Assembly (NCBI RefSeq): GCF_000718025.1
Contig: NZ_JODS01000005.1
Span: 1-64,000 of the forward strand
Length of the DNA stretch: 64,000 nt
Direction: 5' to 3'
DNA from: Kitasatospora purpeofusca
GTDB taxonomy: Bacteria > Actinomycetota > Actinomycetes > Streptomycetales > Streptomycetaceae
Part shown: piece by piece, positions 51,292-59,070 of the stretch
How the letters are laid out: each line of letters opens with the position of its first letter
How positions within the stretch are numbered: position 1 is the stretch's first letter
Position numbers and translations under genes: made by a program
The notes under the pieces: model-generated
Told to the model about the DNA's origin: nothing
Databases searched by the model: none
The model's input: only the letters and a program-made list of their open reading frames with translations

Positions 51292-51690
51292 ATGCCTGCA
51301 CACCTCGGAAGGGTCAGCTGGACCGCGCTCTCCCTTCTGATCCTCGTCCTCCCGGCGATGGCCGCCGGGACCGACCACCCTCCGCCGCCGGAGCGGCACG
51401 CCGGACCGCCGCCGCTGAACGCCCCGCGCGGCTGGGTGGTCACGGTGAACGCCGCGAATGTGCGGCGCGAGCATTCGGTCGACGCCGCGGTGCTGGGCCT
51501 CGCCCACTGCGGGGAGCGGGTGGAGATCGTGGACACCTGGATCTCCCCGCTCGGGACGCGCTGGAGCCGGGTCGTCGTGGTGCGCAGCGGGCTGACGGGC
51601 TGGGTGCTCTGGTCGCTGCTGGGCCACCCTGCCCCGCTGGGGCACCCCGCCGCGGTGTGTCCGACTCCCCCGCCGGGCGAGGAACGGTGA
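51292..51690 (+). CDS. Secreted SH3-domain (SH3b) protein
   Basis: 132 residues: a hydrophobic leader (TALSLLILVLPAMAAG) probably cleaved after AMA, a Pro-rich stretch, then a bacterial SH3 domain: NAANVRREHSVDAAVLG, VEIVDTW and GLTGWVLWSLL, the standard NVR..P(S)..S..V....G order. SH3b domains often bind cell wall. No good ribosome binding site is visible; the ATG was taken because it directly precedes the leader. It is divergent from the kinase gene. Confidence 0.65.
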   Translation: MPAHLGRVSWTALSLLILVLPAMAAGTDHPPPPERHAGPPPLNAPRGWVVTVNAANVRREHSVDAAVLGLAHCGERVEIVDTWISPLGTRWSRVVVVRSGLTGWVLWSLLGHPAPLGHPAAVCPTPPPGEER

Positions 51691-52142
51691 GCGGTGCTCG
51701 GGGCGACCGGCGGCAAGGGGGCGAACCCCGGGATCCGGGGCGGGGGCGGAGACGGGAACGGGGTCCGGGACGGGATCGGAGTCGGGGACGACGGGGTCGG
51801 GCGCGCGGGGCGCGGGCGGCGGACGGACGCGGGTGCGCCGCGCCGCCGTGCTCCCGGCCCTCCGGGGCGGACCGGCGGCGGGCGTTCCGCACCGGACTCG
51901 GGCGGGTAGGGGCCGCCGGGAACGCCCGGCGCGGCCAGGCAGGCACCGTGGACGGACGGAGGCGACCCGAATGGACGTGGGCGGAGGCGGAGCCGAAGGC
52001 CCGGCCGGAGGCGACGGCCCGGTGGCCGGGGTCCTCCGACCGCCCCTCGGCCCCGGGCGGCGGCCGGAGGGCGCCCCCTGAGGCCGGTCCGGTCCTCCCT
52101 CCCCCCGCCCCGTTGATCCCCCTCGCCCAAGGAGACCTCCAG
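51691..52142. other. Gap with G-rich, quadruplex-capable tract
   Basis: No gene accepted. The plus strand from 51700 to ~51800 is strongly purine-biased with runs of G. Four G-runs (51730-51732, 51737-51740, 51742-51746, 51754-51756) with short loops could form a G-quadruplex. The Nudix promoter should lie in the right half. Confidence 0.45.
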
Positions 52143-53192
52143 GTGCACCGTTCGTCCCGTCCCCTGCCGCCGACCGGGGTTCCCGGCGCGGACCCGTCCG
52201 TCGCCGACCTGCCCGCCACCTCCGTTCCCGTACCCGCCCCCGTTCCCGTCCCGGTCGCCGCCGCGCTCGTCACCGACACGCTCGGCCGGGTGCTGCTGCT
52301 GCGTCGCCCGGACGGCCGCTGGGAACTGCCGTCCGCCGCCGTGCGCCCGGGCGAGGACCCGGCGCGGGGCGCCGTCCGGGCGCTGGCCGAGAGTTGCGGG
52401 GTGGCCGGGCCGGCGGGGCATCCGGTCGGGGTGTTCGAGGACGCCACGGAACCGGCGCTGCGGCACGTGTACGCGCTGTCGGCGCCCGCGCCCGGCGCGC
52501 TGGACCGGCTCGCCCTCCCCCGGCACAGCACCCATGCCTGGTTCTTCACGGACAACCTGCCGGGCGTCACCCCCGAGACGGTGCGGTTCCTGCGCGCCCA
52601 CGGCCCCGCGCGGCCGCATCTGCCGCGCCCCCAGTGGCTGGCCACCACCCCGCGCTCGTGGCTGTGCACGGCCGCCGTGGTGACCGCCCCGGACGGGCGG
52701 CTGCTGATGGTCAAGCCCCGGGTCCGGGAACCGGACCGGCGGCCGCGGGCCGGGGCGGGGGCCTGGAACTTCCCCGGCGGTGTGCTCGACTCCCACGAGG
52801 ACTCGCCGACCGGGGCGGCCCGCGAACTGCGCGAGGAGACCGGGCTCGACCGGCCGGCCGGGCCGCTGCTGGCGGTGTTCTGGCGGCACCCCGAGCCGGG
52901 GGCGGACCACCCGATCGTCCAGTTCTTCCACGACTTCGGCACGGCCGACCCCGAGACCGTCCGGCTCGGCTGCCCCGACGGGGAGATCACCGACTGGGCG
53001 TGGTTCCACCCCGACGGCGGGGAGTTGGACGCCGCGGCCGGCGCCGACCGCGCGGACCGGGCCCGGCAGGCCCTGGCCGCCCGCGCCTCCGGCCGCGCCG
53101 TCGCCGGCACCCTGCCCGGCCCGGAGCCGGCGGACCCGGAGCCGAGGACGAGCCCGGAGCCGGCCACGAGCCGGGAGCCCACCGCCGACTGA
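52143..53192 (+). CDS. Protein with two Nudix domains, the first degenerate
   Basis: 349 residues. The first half has a Nudix-like fold with a decayed box (GEDPARGAVRALAESCG, lacking the REUxEE core). The second half carries a textbook Nudix box, GVLDSHEDSPTGAARELREE followed by TGL, around residue 225, with the metal-binding glutamates intact. Nudix enzymes hydrolyse nucleoside diphosphates linked to other groups; the substrate is unknown. CAAGGAGACC precedes the GTG start. The C-terminal ~25 residues are Pro/Glu-rich repeats (EPADPEPRTSPEPATSREP). Confidence 0.83.
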   Translation: MHRSSRPLPPTGVPGADPSVADLPATSVPVPAPVPVPVAAALVTDTLGRVLLLRRPDGRWELPSAAVRPGEDPARGAVRALAESCGVAGPAGHPVGVFEDATEPALRHVYALSAPAPGALDRLALPRHSTHAWFFTDNLPGVTPETVRFLRAHGPARPHLPRPQWLATTPRSWLCTAAVVTAPDGRLLMVKPRVREPDRRPRAGAGAWNFPGGVLDSHEDSPTGAARELREETGLDRPAGPLLAVFWRHPEPGADHPIVQFFHDFGTADPETVRLGCPDGEITDWAWFHPDGGELDAAAGADRADRARQALAARASGRAVAGTLPGPEPADPEPRTSPEPATSREPTAD

Positions 53193-53633
53193 GCCGGGCG
53201 ATTCGTCCGAGCCGACCGTCCCACCGCCCCCGGGAGTCGGCAGGACCCGCCGACCCACCCTCCGGCCGGGCACGGCGGCGGCGTGCCCGAGCGGGCAGTC
53301 GCCGGGGCAACCCGGGACCGGCCTGTCGTACACGTGCCAAAAGCCGCCAACTCCCCTCCGGAACAGGGCATTTGGATACGCCACCTGCACAGTTCCGACC
53401 CCGCCCGGCACCGGGGGCGCTGCCCGTCCGGACGCATCGTCCGCGGCAGGCTCAGATTTCGCTCAAGGGGCCACCGGGCGGTCCCGGGGCGCCCCTATGG
53501 TCTCCGTCGACGGAGGCGGCCGCACTCCACGGACGCCGTCGGCACGCTCCCCGGCGCCCGTCCGTGCCGGTGTTCCTCGGCGTGCCCGCCCTTCGTCCGC
53601 CCGCTTCCCCGTTCCGGAGAGGACCACCGCCCC
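53193..53633. other. Gap upstream of the crystallin/aerolysin-like gene
   Basis: No gene seen. TATGGT at 53496-53501 could be a -10 element, giving a leader of roughly 125 bases; no matching -35 was found. The long gap suggests separate regulation of the secreted protein. Confidence 0.35.
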
Positions 53634-54863
53634 ATGCGCACCGGCCACCTCAAGTCCGTCGGCGTCTTCGCCGCCGCAGGGTCACTGCTCGCCTTCGCCC
53701 CCGCGACCGCCACCGCCGCGACCGCCCGAACTCCCCAGCACTGCACCGTCAGTGTCGAGGGCGGCGACATGCGCTGCTTCGACACCTACCGGCAGGCCAT
53801 CGCAGCCGCCACCGGCGGTCTCGTCACCGACGCCCCGCTGGACGTCGAGGCCGCGATGGCCGACCCGTCGTTCGCCGACCGGATCGACCGGGCGGGCGAG
53901 ACGGTCGGCTCCCGGGGCGGGGACGCACGGCCCGGGGCCGCGGCCGCCGCTGCCGCCGTCGTGCTGTCCACCGAGTACGAGCACGGCAACTTCGGCGGCG
54001 CCAGCCTGAGCGTCACGGGCCCCTCCGCCTGCGGCAGCGCCCGCTGGCAGCTGGCCCTGGGCGCCGACTGGAACGACCGGATCAGCTCCTACAAGACCTT
54101 CAACAACTGCCAGGTCCGGCACTGGGAGCACACCGACTTCAGCGGTGCCAACACCGGCTACCAGGTCGGCGACCAGGACTGGATCGGCGACCTCAACGAC
54201 CGGGCCAGCGCGATCGACTTCACCTACGGCGAGTCGCCCACCACCGCCCAGTTGCTGAAGGACTGCGGCAAGGCCACCGAGAGCTGCGACTTCCGGCCGA
54301 CCGGGAACGCGAGCTACTCGTACGGCGGCGCCCACGAGGTGGCCCGCGGTTACAACTGCTCATCCGTCGCGCAGACCAGGAAGATGACCTGGACCGAGCA
54401 GACCAGCGGCGAGAACAGCGTCTCGACCGAGATCTCGGTGACGGCCGGCTTCGACTTCCTGGAGAAGTTCGAGGTCACCTTCAAGGCCAGCTACGGCCAC
54501 AAGTGGGCCTGGGCGGACACCTTCGCCGAGGAGACCACGCTCCAGGTGCCGGCCGGGCAGGTCGGCTGGGTCGACCGCAACACCCACCTCCAGTCCGCCG
54601 CCGGCACCTACGAGCTGCACTACAAGTCGAAGCACTGGGGCCACTACGTCTGGTACGTCAAGAACTTCTCGGGCACCGGACCGGTCCCGCAGGAGGCCGG
54701 CGTGGTCACCTGGAACACCCGCAAGATGACCACCGCCGAGAAGAACGCCCAGTGCAAGGGCCGCACCGCCTTCGTCGTGGCCGAACCCGGCAGCGAGGGT
54801 GCGGCCGCTGCGGCCGGCGCGGCCACCGCCCGATCGGCCGCCACCGTCTCCAGCGGCAGCTGA
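53634..54863 (+). CDS. Secreted beta/gamma-crystallin plus aerolysin-like protein
   Basis: 409 residues. Signal peptide 1-~28 (LKSVGVFAAAGSLLAFAPA, cleavage near ATA-A). Residues ~105-205 are a beta/gamma-crystallin domain with two Greek keys: YEHGNFGGASLSV with WNDRISS, and WEHTDFSGANTGYQV with LNDRAS; the N/D-N/D-x-x-S/T pairs are the calcium clamps. Residues ~240-370 alternate Ser/Thr-rich strands (QTSGENSVSTEISVTAGF, FEVTFKASYGHKWAW, ETTLQVPAGQVGWVDR, YELHYKSKHWGHYVWYV), as in the ETX/MTX2-aerolysin pore-forming fold. Six cysteines may form disulfides. The aerolysin assignment is pattern-based inference. GGAGAGGA lies ~14 bases before the ATG. Confidence 0.75.
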   Translation: MRTGHLKSVGVFAAAGSLLAFAPATATAATARTPQHCTVSVEGGDMRCFDTYRQAIAAATGGLVTDAPLDVEAAMADPSFADRIDRAGETVGSRGGDARPGAAAAAAAVVLSTEYEHGNFGGASLSVTGPSACGSARWQLALGADWNDRISSYKTFNNCQVRHWEHTDFSGANTGYQVGDQDWIGDLNDRASAIDFTYGESPTTAQLLKDCGKATESCDFRPTGNASYSYGGAHEVARGYNCSSVAQTRKMTWTEQTSGENSVSTEISVTAGFDFLEKFEVTFKASYGHKWAWADTFAEETTLQVPAGQVGWVDRNTHLQSAAGTYELHYKSKHWGHYVWYVKNFSGTGPVPQEAGVVTWNTRKMTTAEKNAQCKGRTAFVVAEPGSEGAAAAAGAATARSAATVSSGS

Positions 54864-54890
54864 CCCGGGGCCGCCCCGACGCCTTCCCGT

Positions 54891-54939
54891 CCGGACGCCC
54901 CGGTCGGCGCGCACCAAGCGCGCCGGCCGGGGCGTCCGG
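54891..54939. terminator. Strong bidirectional terminator hairpin
   Basis: CCGGACGCCCCGG-T-CGGCGCGC pairs with GCGCGCCG-G-CCGGGGCGTCCGG around an ACCAA loop: a 22-bp stem with one T-G wobble. It sits between the convergent ends of the crystallin/aerolysin-like gene and a tetR gene and would serve both. Confidence 0.8.
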
Positions 54940-55002
54940 CGCGAGCGCGGCACATCGGGACCGCGCCGGGGCCCCGCGGACCGGACCTGCGGGCGGGGCG
55001 GC

Positions 55003-55713
55003 TCAGGAGTCGATGCGGCCGAGGCTGCGGGTCATCCGCTCGACGATGTCGGTGGGCGGCCAGGGGAAGCCGGGGAGGTCGGCGCGGAGGGTGACCTGGC
55101 CGTGCAGGGCCGTCCAGATGCCCACCGCGTCGGCGAAGGGGTCGGTGCTGGACGAGCGGCCCGCGGCCACGCAGGCTTCGAGGTTGTCGACGAGGAGCTG
55201 GAACGCGTCCAGGCCCTGCCGGCTGCCGGGCGTCTCGGCGGCCGGGGCTTCCGGCCGGGGATGGGCCCGGACGAAGAGGACGCGGTAGCGCGCGGGTTCG
55301 CGGACACCGAAGTCCACGTAGGCGGCGCAGCCCGCGAGCAGCGAATCGACCGGGTCCTCGTGCGCCGCGACGGCGGTGGTGATCGCCCGGTGGAGCTGGG
55401 CGACCGCCTCGAGGACGACCGCTTCGACGATCGCGTCCCGGTCGGGGAAGTGCGCGTAGATCGAGGGAGCTGCGATGCCGACCTCGCGGGCGACGGAGCG
55501 CAGGGTGACGGCCTGGTCGGAGCCGGTGCGCACGATCAGGGCGGTGGCCGCGCGGACGATCTCCTCCCGCAGGAGCAGGCCCTGCCCGCGCCGGTTCCGC
55601 GGCCGGGGGGAGGCGTCCTCGCCCTGGTCTGCGCCTTGGCCTGCGCCCTGGTCGGCGCCCTGGTCGGCGGGATCGCCGGCGGGGTGGTCGGTAGCTGCGG
55701 GGGCCTTCGTCAT
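55003..55713 (-). CDS. TetR-family repressor with repetitive N-terminal tail
   Basis: 236 residues. The helix-turn-helix is VTLRSVAREVGIAAPSIYAHF (~68-88, given as VTLRSVAREVGIAAPSIYAH), followed by a TetR_C-type ligand domain (YVDFGVREPARYRVLFV). Unusually, ~38 residues precede the DNA-binding helices and contain DQGADQGAGQGADQGEDA, read from a short tandem repeat. The ATG is close to the operator cluster; a later internal start skipping the tail is possible. It diverges from an EmrB-type MFS gene and most likely represses it. Confidence 0.87.
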   Translation of the reverse strand: MTKAPAATDHPAGDPADQGADQGAGQGADQGEDASPRPRNRRGQGLLLREEIVRAATALIVRTGSDQAVTLRSVAREVGIAAPSIYAHFPDRDAIVEAVVLEAVAQLHRAITTAVAAHEDPVDSLLAGCAAYVDFGVREPARYRVLFVRAHPRPEAPAAETPGSRQGLDAFQLLVDNLEACVAAGRSSSTDPFADAVGIWTALHGQVTLRADLPGFPWPPTDIVERMTRSLGRIDS

Positions 55714-55729
55714 GGTCGCAACTTTACAG

Positions 55730-55787
55730 GTGTTAGCCGATCGCTGTAGCGTCCCGCCCAGCAAGCTAACACTCGTAAGCTTACGAG
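55730..55787. promoter_or_regulatory. TetR operator region: 16-bp palindrome and flanking inverted repeat
   Basis: CTCGTAAGCTTACGAG (55772-55787) is a perfect 16-bp palindrome 20 bases before the MFS start. GTGTTAGC (55730-55737) and GCTAACAC (55765-55772) are a second, wider inverted pair. All lie between the divergent tetR and MFS genes and are the likely repressor sites. Confidence 0.7.
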
Positions 55788-55807
55788 CATGAGGACATGG
55801 GGAGATC

Positions 55808-57409
55808 ATGCGCAACGAGGACCTGCCCGACCCCGAGTCGGGCCACCCGCGCCGAAAGCCCGCCCTGGCGGCGCTCTGCCTGGCCCTGGTCGTCACCACC
55901 ATCGACAACACCGTGCTCAACACGGCCCTGCCCGCGCTCGCCGAGGCACTGCCCGCCTCCACCGCCGACCTTCAGTGGATCAACAACGCCTACACCCTGG
56001 CGTTCGCCGCGATGCTGATCACCGCCGGCAGCCTCGGCTCCCGGTTCGGGCACCGCCGCACCCTGACCGGGGGCCTGGTGGTGCTGGCCCTGGCCTCCTC
56101 GGCCGCCGCCCTGTCCGACTCGACCGGGCAACTCGTCGCGTTCCGCGCGCTGATGGGCCTGGGCGCCGCGTTCGTCATGCCCGCCACCCTCTCGATCATC
56201 GTGGCGCTGTTCGGCCCCCGGGAGCGCGGCGCGGCGATAGCCGTCTGGTCCGCGACCGCCGGGATCGGCATCGTGGTCGGCCCGGTCACCGGCGGGCTGC
56301 TGCTCGACCACTTCGCCTGGGGCAGCACCTTCTGGATCAATGTGCCGCTGGTCGCCCTCGCCCTCGTCTCCGTCCTGCTGCTCGTCCCGCCCCTGCCGGG
56401 CCGCCGGACCGGGCGGCTCGACCTCCCCGGCCTGCTGCTCTCGGCCGCCGGGCTGGCCGCGCTGGTGGACGCCGTCGTCCAAGGCCCGGAACGCGGCTGG
56501 CTGACGGCCACCACCCTGGCCGAGGCCGCCGCCGCAGCCGTCCTGCTGACCGCCTTCACCCTCTGGGAGCTGCGCGCCGCCCACCCGATGGTCGACGTCC
56601 GCCTGTTCGCCGACCGGACGTTCAGCACCGCCGGCGGCATCCTCGGCATCACCTTCTTCGCGCTGTTCGGCATGCTCTTCGGCTTTACCCAGTACCTCCA
56701 ACTCGTCCATGGCTACAGCCCGTTCAAGGCCGGGCTCGGCGCGCTGCCGTTCGCGCTCTCGATGGCGGCCACCGCCGGCACCAGCGACCGCACATCCGCC
56801 CGCCTCGGCCCCTGGAACACCGTCGCGACCGGACTCGCCGTCATGGCCACCGGACTCGGCGTCCTCTCCCTGATCACCGTCACCACCCCGTACGCCGTGC
56901 TCGCCCTCGCCATGGGGGTGGTGGGCGCGGGAATGGGCCTGGTCATGGCGCCGGCCAGCACGCTGACCGTGGCCGCCGTACCGCTCGAGAAGTCGCCCAT
57001 GGCGAGCTCGGTGAACAGCGTGGTGCGCGAACTGGGCGGGGCCCTGGGCATCGCGGTGGTCGGTACCGTCGTCTCCGCCTCCTACCGGTCGCAGCTGGCC
57101 GACGCCCTGCCGGACGTGCCCGCCCCGGCCGGCGCGGACCTGCCCTCCGCGCACCTGGTCGCCGCCGCACTACCCCCCGGGCCGGCCGACCGGCTGGTCT
57201 CCGCCGCCAACGAAGCCTTCACCACCGCGTTCGACCACGGCACGCAACTCTGCGCCCTGGTGGCCGTGCTGGGCGTTGCGGCGGCCCTCGTTCGACGCCG
57301 CCGGCAGCAGCCGGCCGCGCCGAGCCGGGGCGCGGCTCCCGACCCGGCACCCGGGCGGCAGGACTCGCCCGCCCGGGAGAAGGCAGCCACGCCCTCGCCC
57401 GGCCGATAG
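55808..57409 (+). CDS. MFS multidrug exporter, EmrB/QacA (DHA2) type
   Basis: 533 residues with about 14 hydrophobic helices. Family marks: VVTTIDNTVLNTALPALAEAL, LQWINNAYTLAFAAMLI, GSRFGHRRTL (motif A), FRALMGLGAAFVMPATLSII and SATAGIGIVVGPVTGGLL (motif C). The C-terminal tail is basic and proline-rich. Exports drugs or metabolites against protons. GGGGAG lies before the ATG. Controlled by inference by the divergent TetR through the palindrome just upstream. Confidence 0.92.
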   Translation: MRNEDLPDPESGHPRRKPALAALCLALVVTTIDNTVLNTALPALAEALPASTADLQWINNAYTLAFAAMLITAGSLGSRFGHRRTLTGGLVVLALASSAAALSDSTGQLVAFRALMGLGAAFVMPATLSIIVALFGPRERGAAIAVWSATAGIGIVVGPVTGGLLLDHFAWGSTFWINVPLVALALVSVLLLVPPLPGRRTGRLDLPGLLLSAAGLAALVDAVVQGPERGWLTATTLAEAAAAAVLLTAFTLWELRAAHPMVDVRLFADRTFSTAGGILGITFFALFGMLFGFTQYLQLVHGYSPFKAGLGALPFALSMAATAGTSDRTSARLGPWNTVATGLAVMATGLGVLSLITVTTPYAVLALAMGVVGAGMGLVMAPASTLTVAAVPLEKSPMASSVNSVVRELGGALGIAVVGTVVSASYRSQLADALPDVPAPAGADLPSAHLVAAALPPGPADRLVSAANEAFTTAFDHGTQLCALVAVLGVAAALVRRRRQQPAAPSRGAAPDPAPGRQDSPAREKAATPSPGR

Positions 57410-57550
57410 CTCCACCACGAACGTCGAAGGCAGTCGTCCCACAGGTCGTCATGCCGGTGGCCTACCCCCCGCTCCCGGGCCGCCATGCCCGGTCCACTCG
57501 AAAGTGTGCTCCATGAGTAACGCACCCGAGGGCGGGTAGCGTCACCGGCC

Positions 57551-58291
57551 GTGGAGGACTCCCTGCCGATCCGACCGATCCTGCCGGTCCGACGGCCCGT
57601 CGACCCGGCGACCGCCGCGGCCGCCCCGGGCCGGGACGATCCGGTCTGGTACGCCGCCTACGGTTCGAACATGCACACCGAGCGGCTCTCCTGCTACCTG
57701 GGCGGCGGGCGGCCGGCCGACGGTGCCCGGGAGTACCCCGGCTGCCGGGACGGCCGGCCGCCGCTGCGGTCGGTGCCCGTTCGACTGCCCGGAAGACTCT
57801 ACTTCGCCCTGGAGTCGCGGGTCTGGGGCGGCGGCATGGCGTTCTACGACCCGTACGGACCCGGCACCGCGCCCGCCCGCGCCCATCTGCTGACAGCAGG
57901 GCAGTTCAGCGACATCGCCGCCCAGGAGATGGGCGGCGGGCCGGGCACCGACCTCGACCTGGGAACCGTGCTGCGGACCGGCCGCGACCGGCAGGGGGCG
58001 GGCCGTTACCGGACCCTGGTCTGCCTCGGCACCCTGGACGGCCTCCCGGTGCTGACCTTCACCGCCCCGTGGGCGCTCGCCGAGGCCGAACTCAACGCCC
58101 CGCGGGCCCGCTACCTGCGTACCATCGCCGCCGGACTGACCGACGCGCACGGCTGGTCCGCACGCCGGGCGGCCGTCTATCTGGCCACCCGGCCGGGCGC
58201 GGCCGGCCACTGGACCGTCGAGTCCCTGCACGCCGCGCTCGCCCCGCACAGCGGAGGATCCGCCTCCGCGACGGGTTCCGGCCGCCGTTGA
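57551..58291 (+). CDS. Gamma-glutamylcyclotransferase-fold protein
   Basis: 246 residues. WYAAYGSNMHTERLSCYLGG near residue 33 is the substrate-loop signature of the GGCT/BtrG fold, and GTVLRTGRDRQGAGRYRTLVC follows in the family order. The conserved glutamate expected of true cyclotransferases is not obvious. Proteins like this in Streptomyces are widely but dubiously labelled histone deacetylase. Function unknown. GTG start with a weak AGGGCGGG upstream. Stands alone. Confidence 0.7.
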   Translation: MEDSLPIRPILPVRRPVDPATAAAAPGRDDPVWYAAYGSNMHTERLSCYLGGGRPADGAREYPGCRDGRPPLRSVPVRLPGRLYFALESRVWGGGMAFYDPYGPGTAPARAHLLTAGQFSDIAAQEMGGGPGTDLDLGTVLRTGRDRQGAGRYRTLVCLGTLDGLPVLTFTAPWALAEAELNAPRARYLRTIAAGLTDAHGWSARRAAVYLATRPGAAGHWTVESLHAALAPHSGGSASATGSGRR

Positions 58292-58401
58292 CATGACCAT
58301 CCGTCATCATCGGCTGTGTATCCGCCAATTCGGTGGGCAAACGGCAGTTCGATGACGGATGATCGGCACGCGGGCCGCTCCGACCGGGTGGTACCGAGCG
58401 A

Positions 58402-58965
58402 ATGAACGGGGGCAGGGACGACATGGAGGCGATGCGGGTCTTCGCACTGGTGGCGGCGACGGTCACCACCGGGCTGACCGCCGGACTGTTCTACACCTAC
58501 GCCTGCTCGGTGACGCCGGGGCTCGGCAGCACCGGGGACTTCATGGTCGCCCAGGTGATGCAGCGGCTCAATGTGGCGATCCTCAACGGGTGGTTCCTGG
58601 TGGGATTCGTCGGGGCGCTGGTGTTCACGAGCGTGGCCGTGGTGCTGCACCTGCCGAGCGACGGCCGCCGGGTGCTGCCCGCCGCGGTCGGCGCGCTGGT
58701 CTGCTACACCGCTTCCCTGGTGGTGACCAGGATGGTGAACCTCCCGCTCAACCAGGCGCTGGCGCAGCAGGCCGGAGAGCTCGGCCGGGCGCGGGAGTTG
58801 AGCCTGACCGCGCAGCTGGGCCGGACCGGGCAGCCGACGCGGATGTGCGGGCCGTTCCGCGCCAGGTGGGTGCGGTGGAACGCGGCGCGGGCGCTGCTGT
58901 CCACGGCGGCCCTGGGCTTCCTCTGCTGGGCGCTGGTGCTGCACTGCCACATGCGGCCGAGCTGA
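58402..58965 (+). CDS. DUF1772 (anthrone-oxygenase-like) membrane protein
   Basis: 187 residues with four helices (VFALVAATVTTGLTAGLFYT; VALVFTSVAVVLHL-type second; AALGFLCWALVLH last). NVAILNGWFL and NLPLNQALA are characteristic DUF1772 positions, the latter corresponding to VNVPLNDRLA in the paralogue at 60.3-60.9 kb. Role unknown. GGGGGCAGGGA lies near the proposed start; a second ATG seven codons on (MEAMRV) is also possible. Confidence 0.8.
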   Translation: MNGGRDDMEAMRVFALVAATVTTGLTAGLFYTYACSVTPGLGSTGDFMVAQVMQRLNVAILNGWFLVGFVGALVFTSVAVVLHLPSDGRRVLPAAVGALVCYTASLVVTRMVNLPLNQALAQQAGELGRARELSLTAQLGRTGQPTRMCGPFRARWVRWNAARALLSTAALGFLCWALVLHCHMRPS

Positions 58966-59002
58966 GAGCCGGGCCGGTGCGGCTGCCGCACCGCACCGGC
59001 AC

Positions 59003-59070
59003 CGGCCGCCGCTCGTTCGACCGGCTGCCGCTCGTCCAACCGGCCGCTGCTGGTTCAACCGGCCGCCAGC
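59003..59070. repeat. 19-bp tandem repeat across the araC-type gene's 3' end
   Basis: Three and a half units of a 19-bp sequence (CGGCCGCTGCTGGTTCAAC and variants). The third unit contains the TGA of the minus-strand AraC-type gene and the partial fourth is the gene's last codons. Confidence 0.85.
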
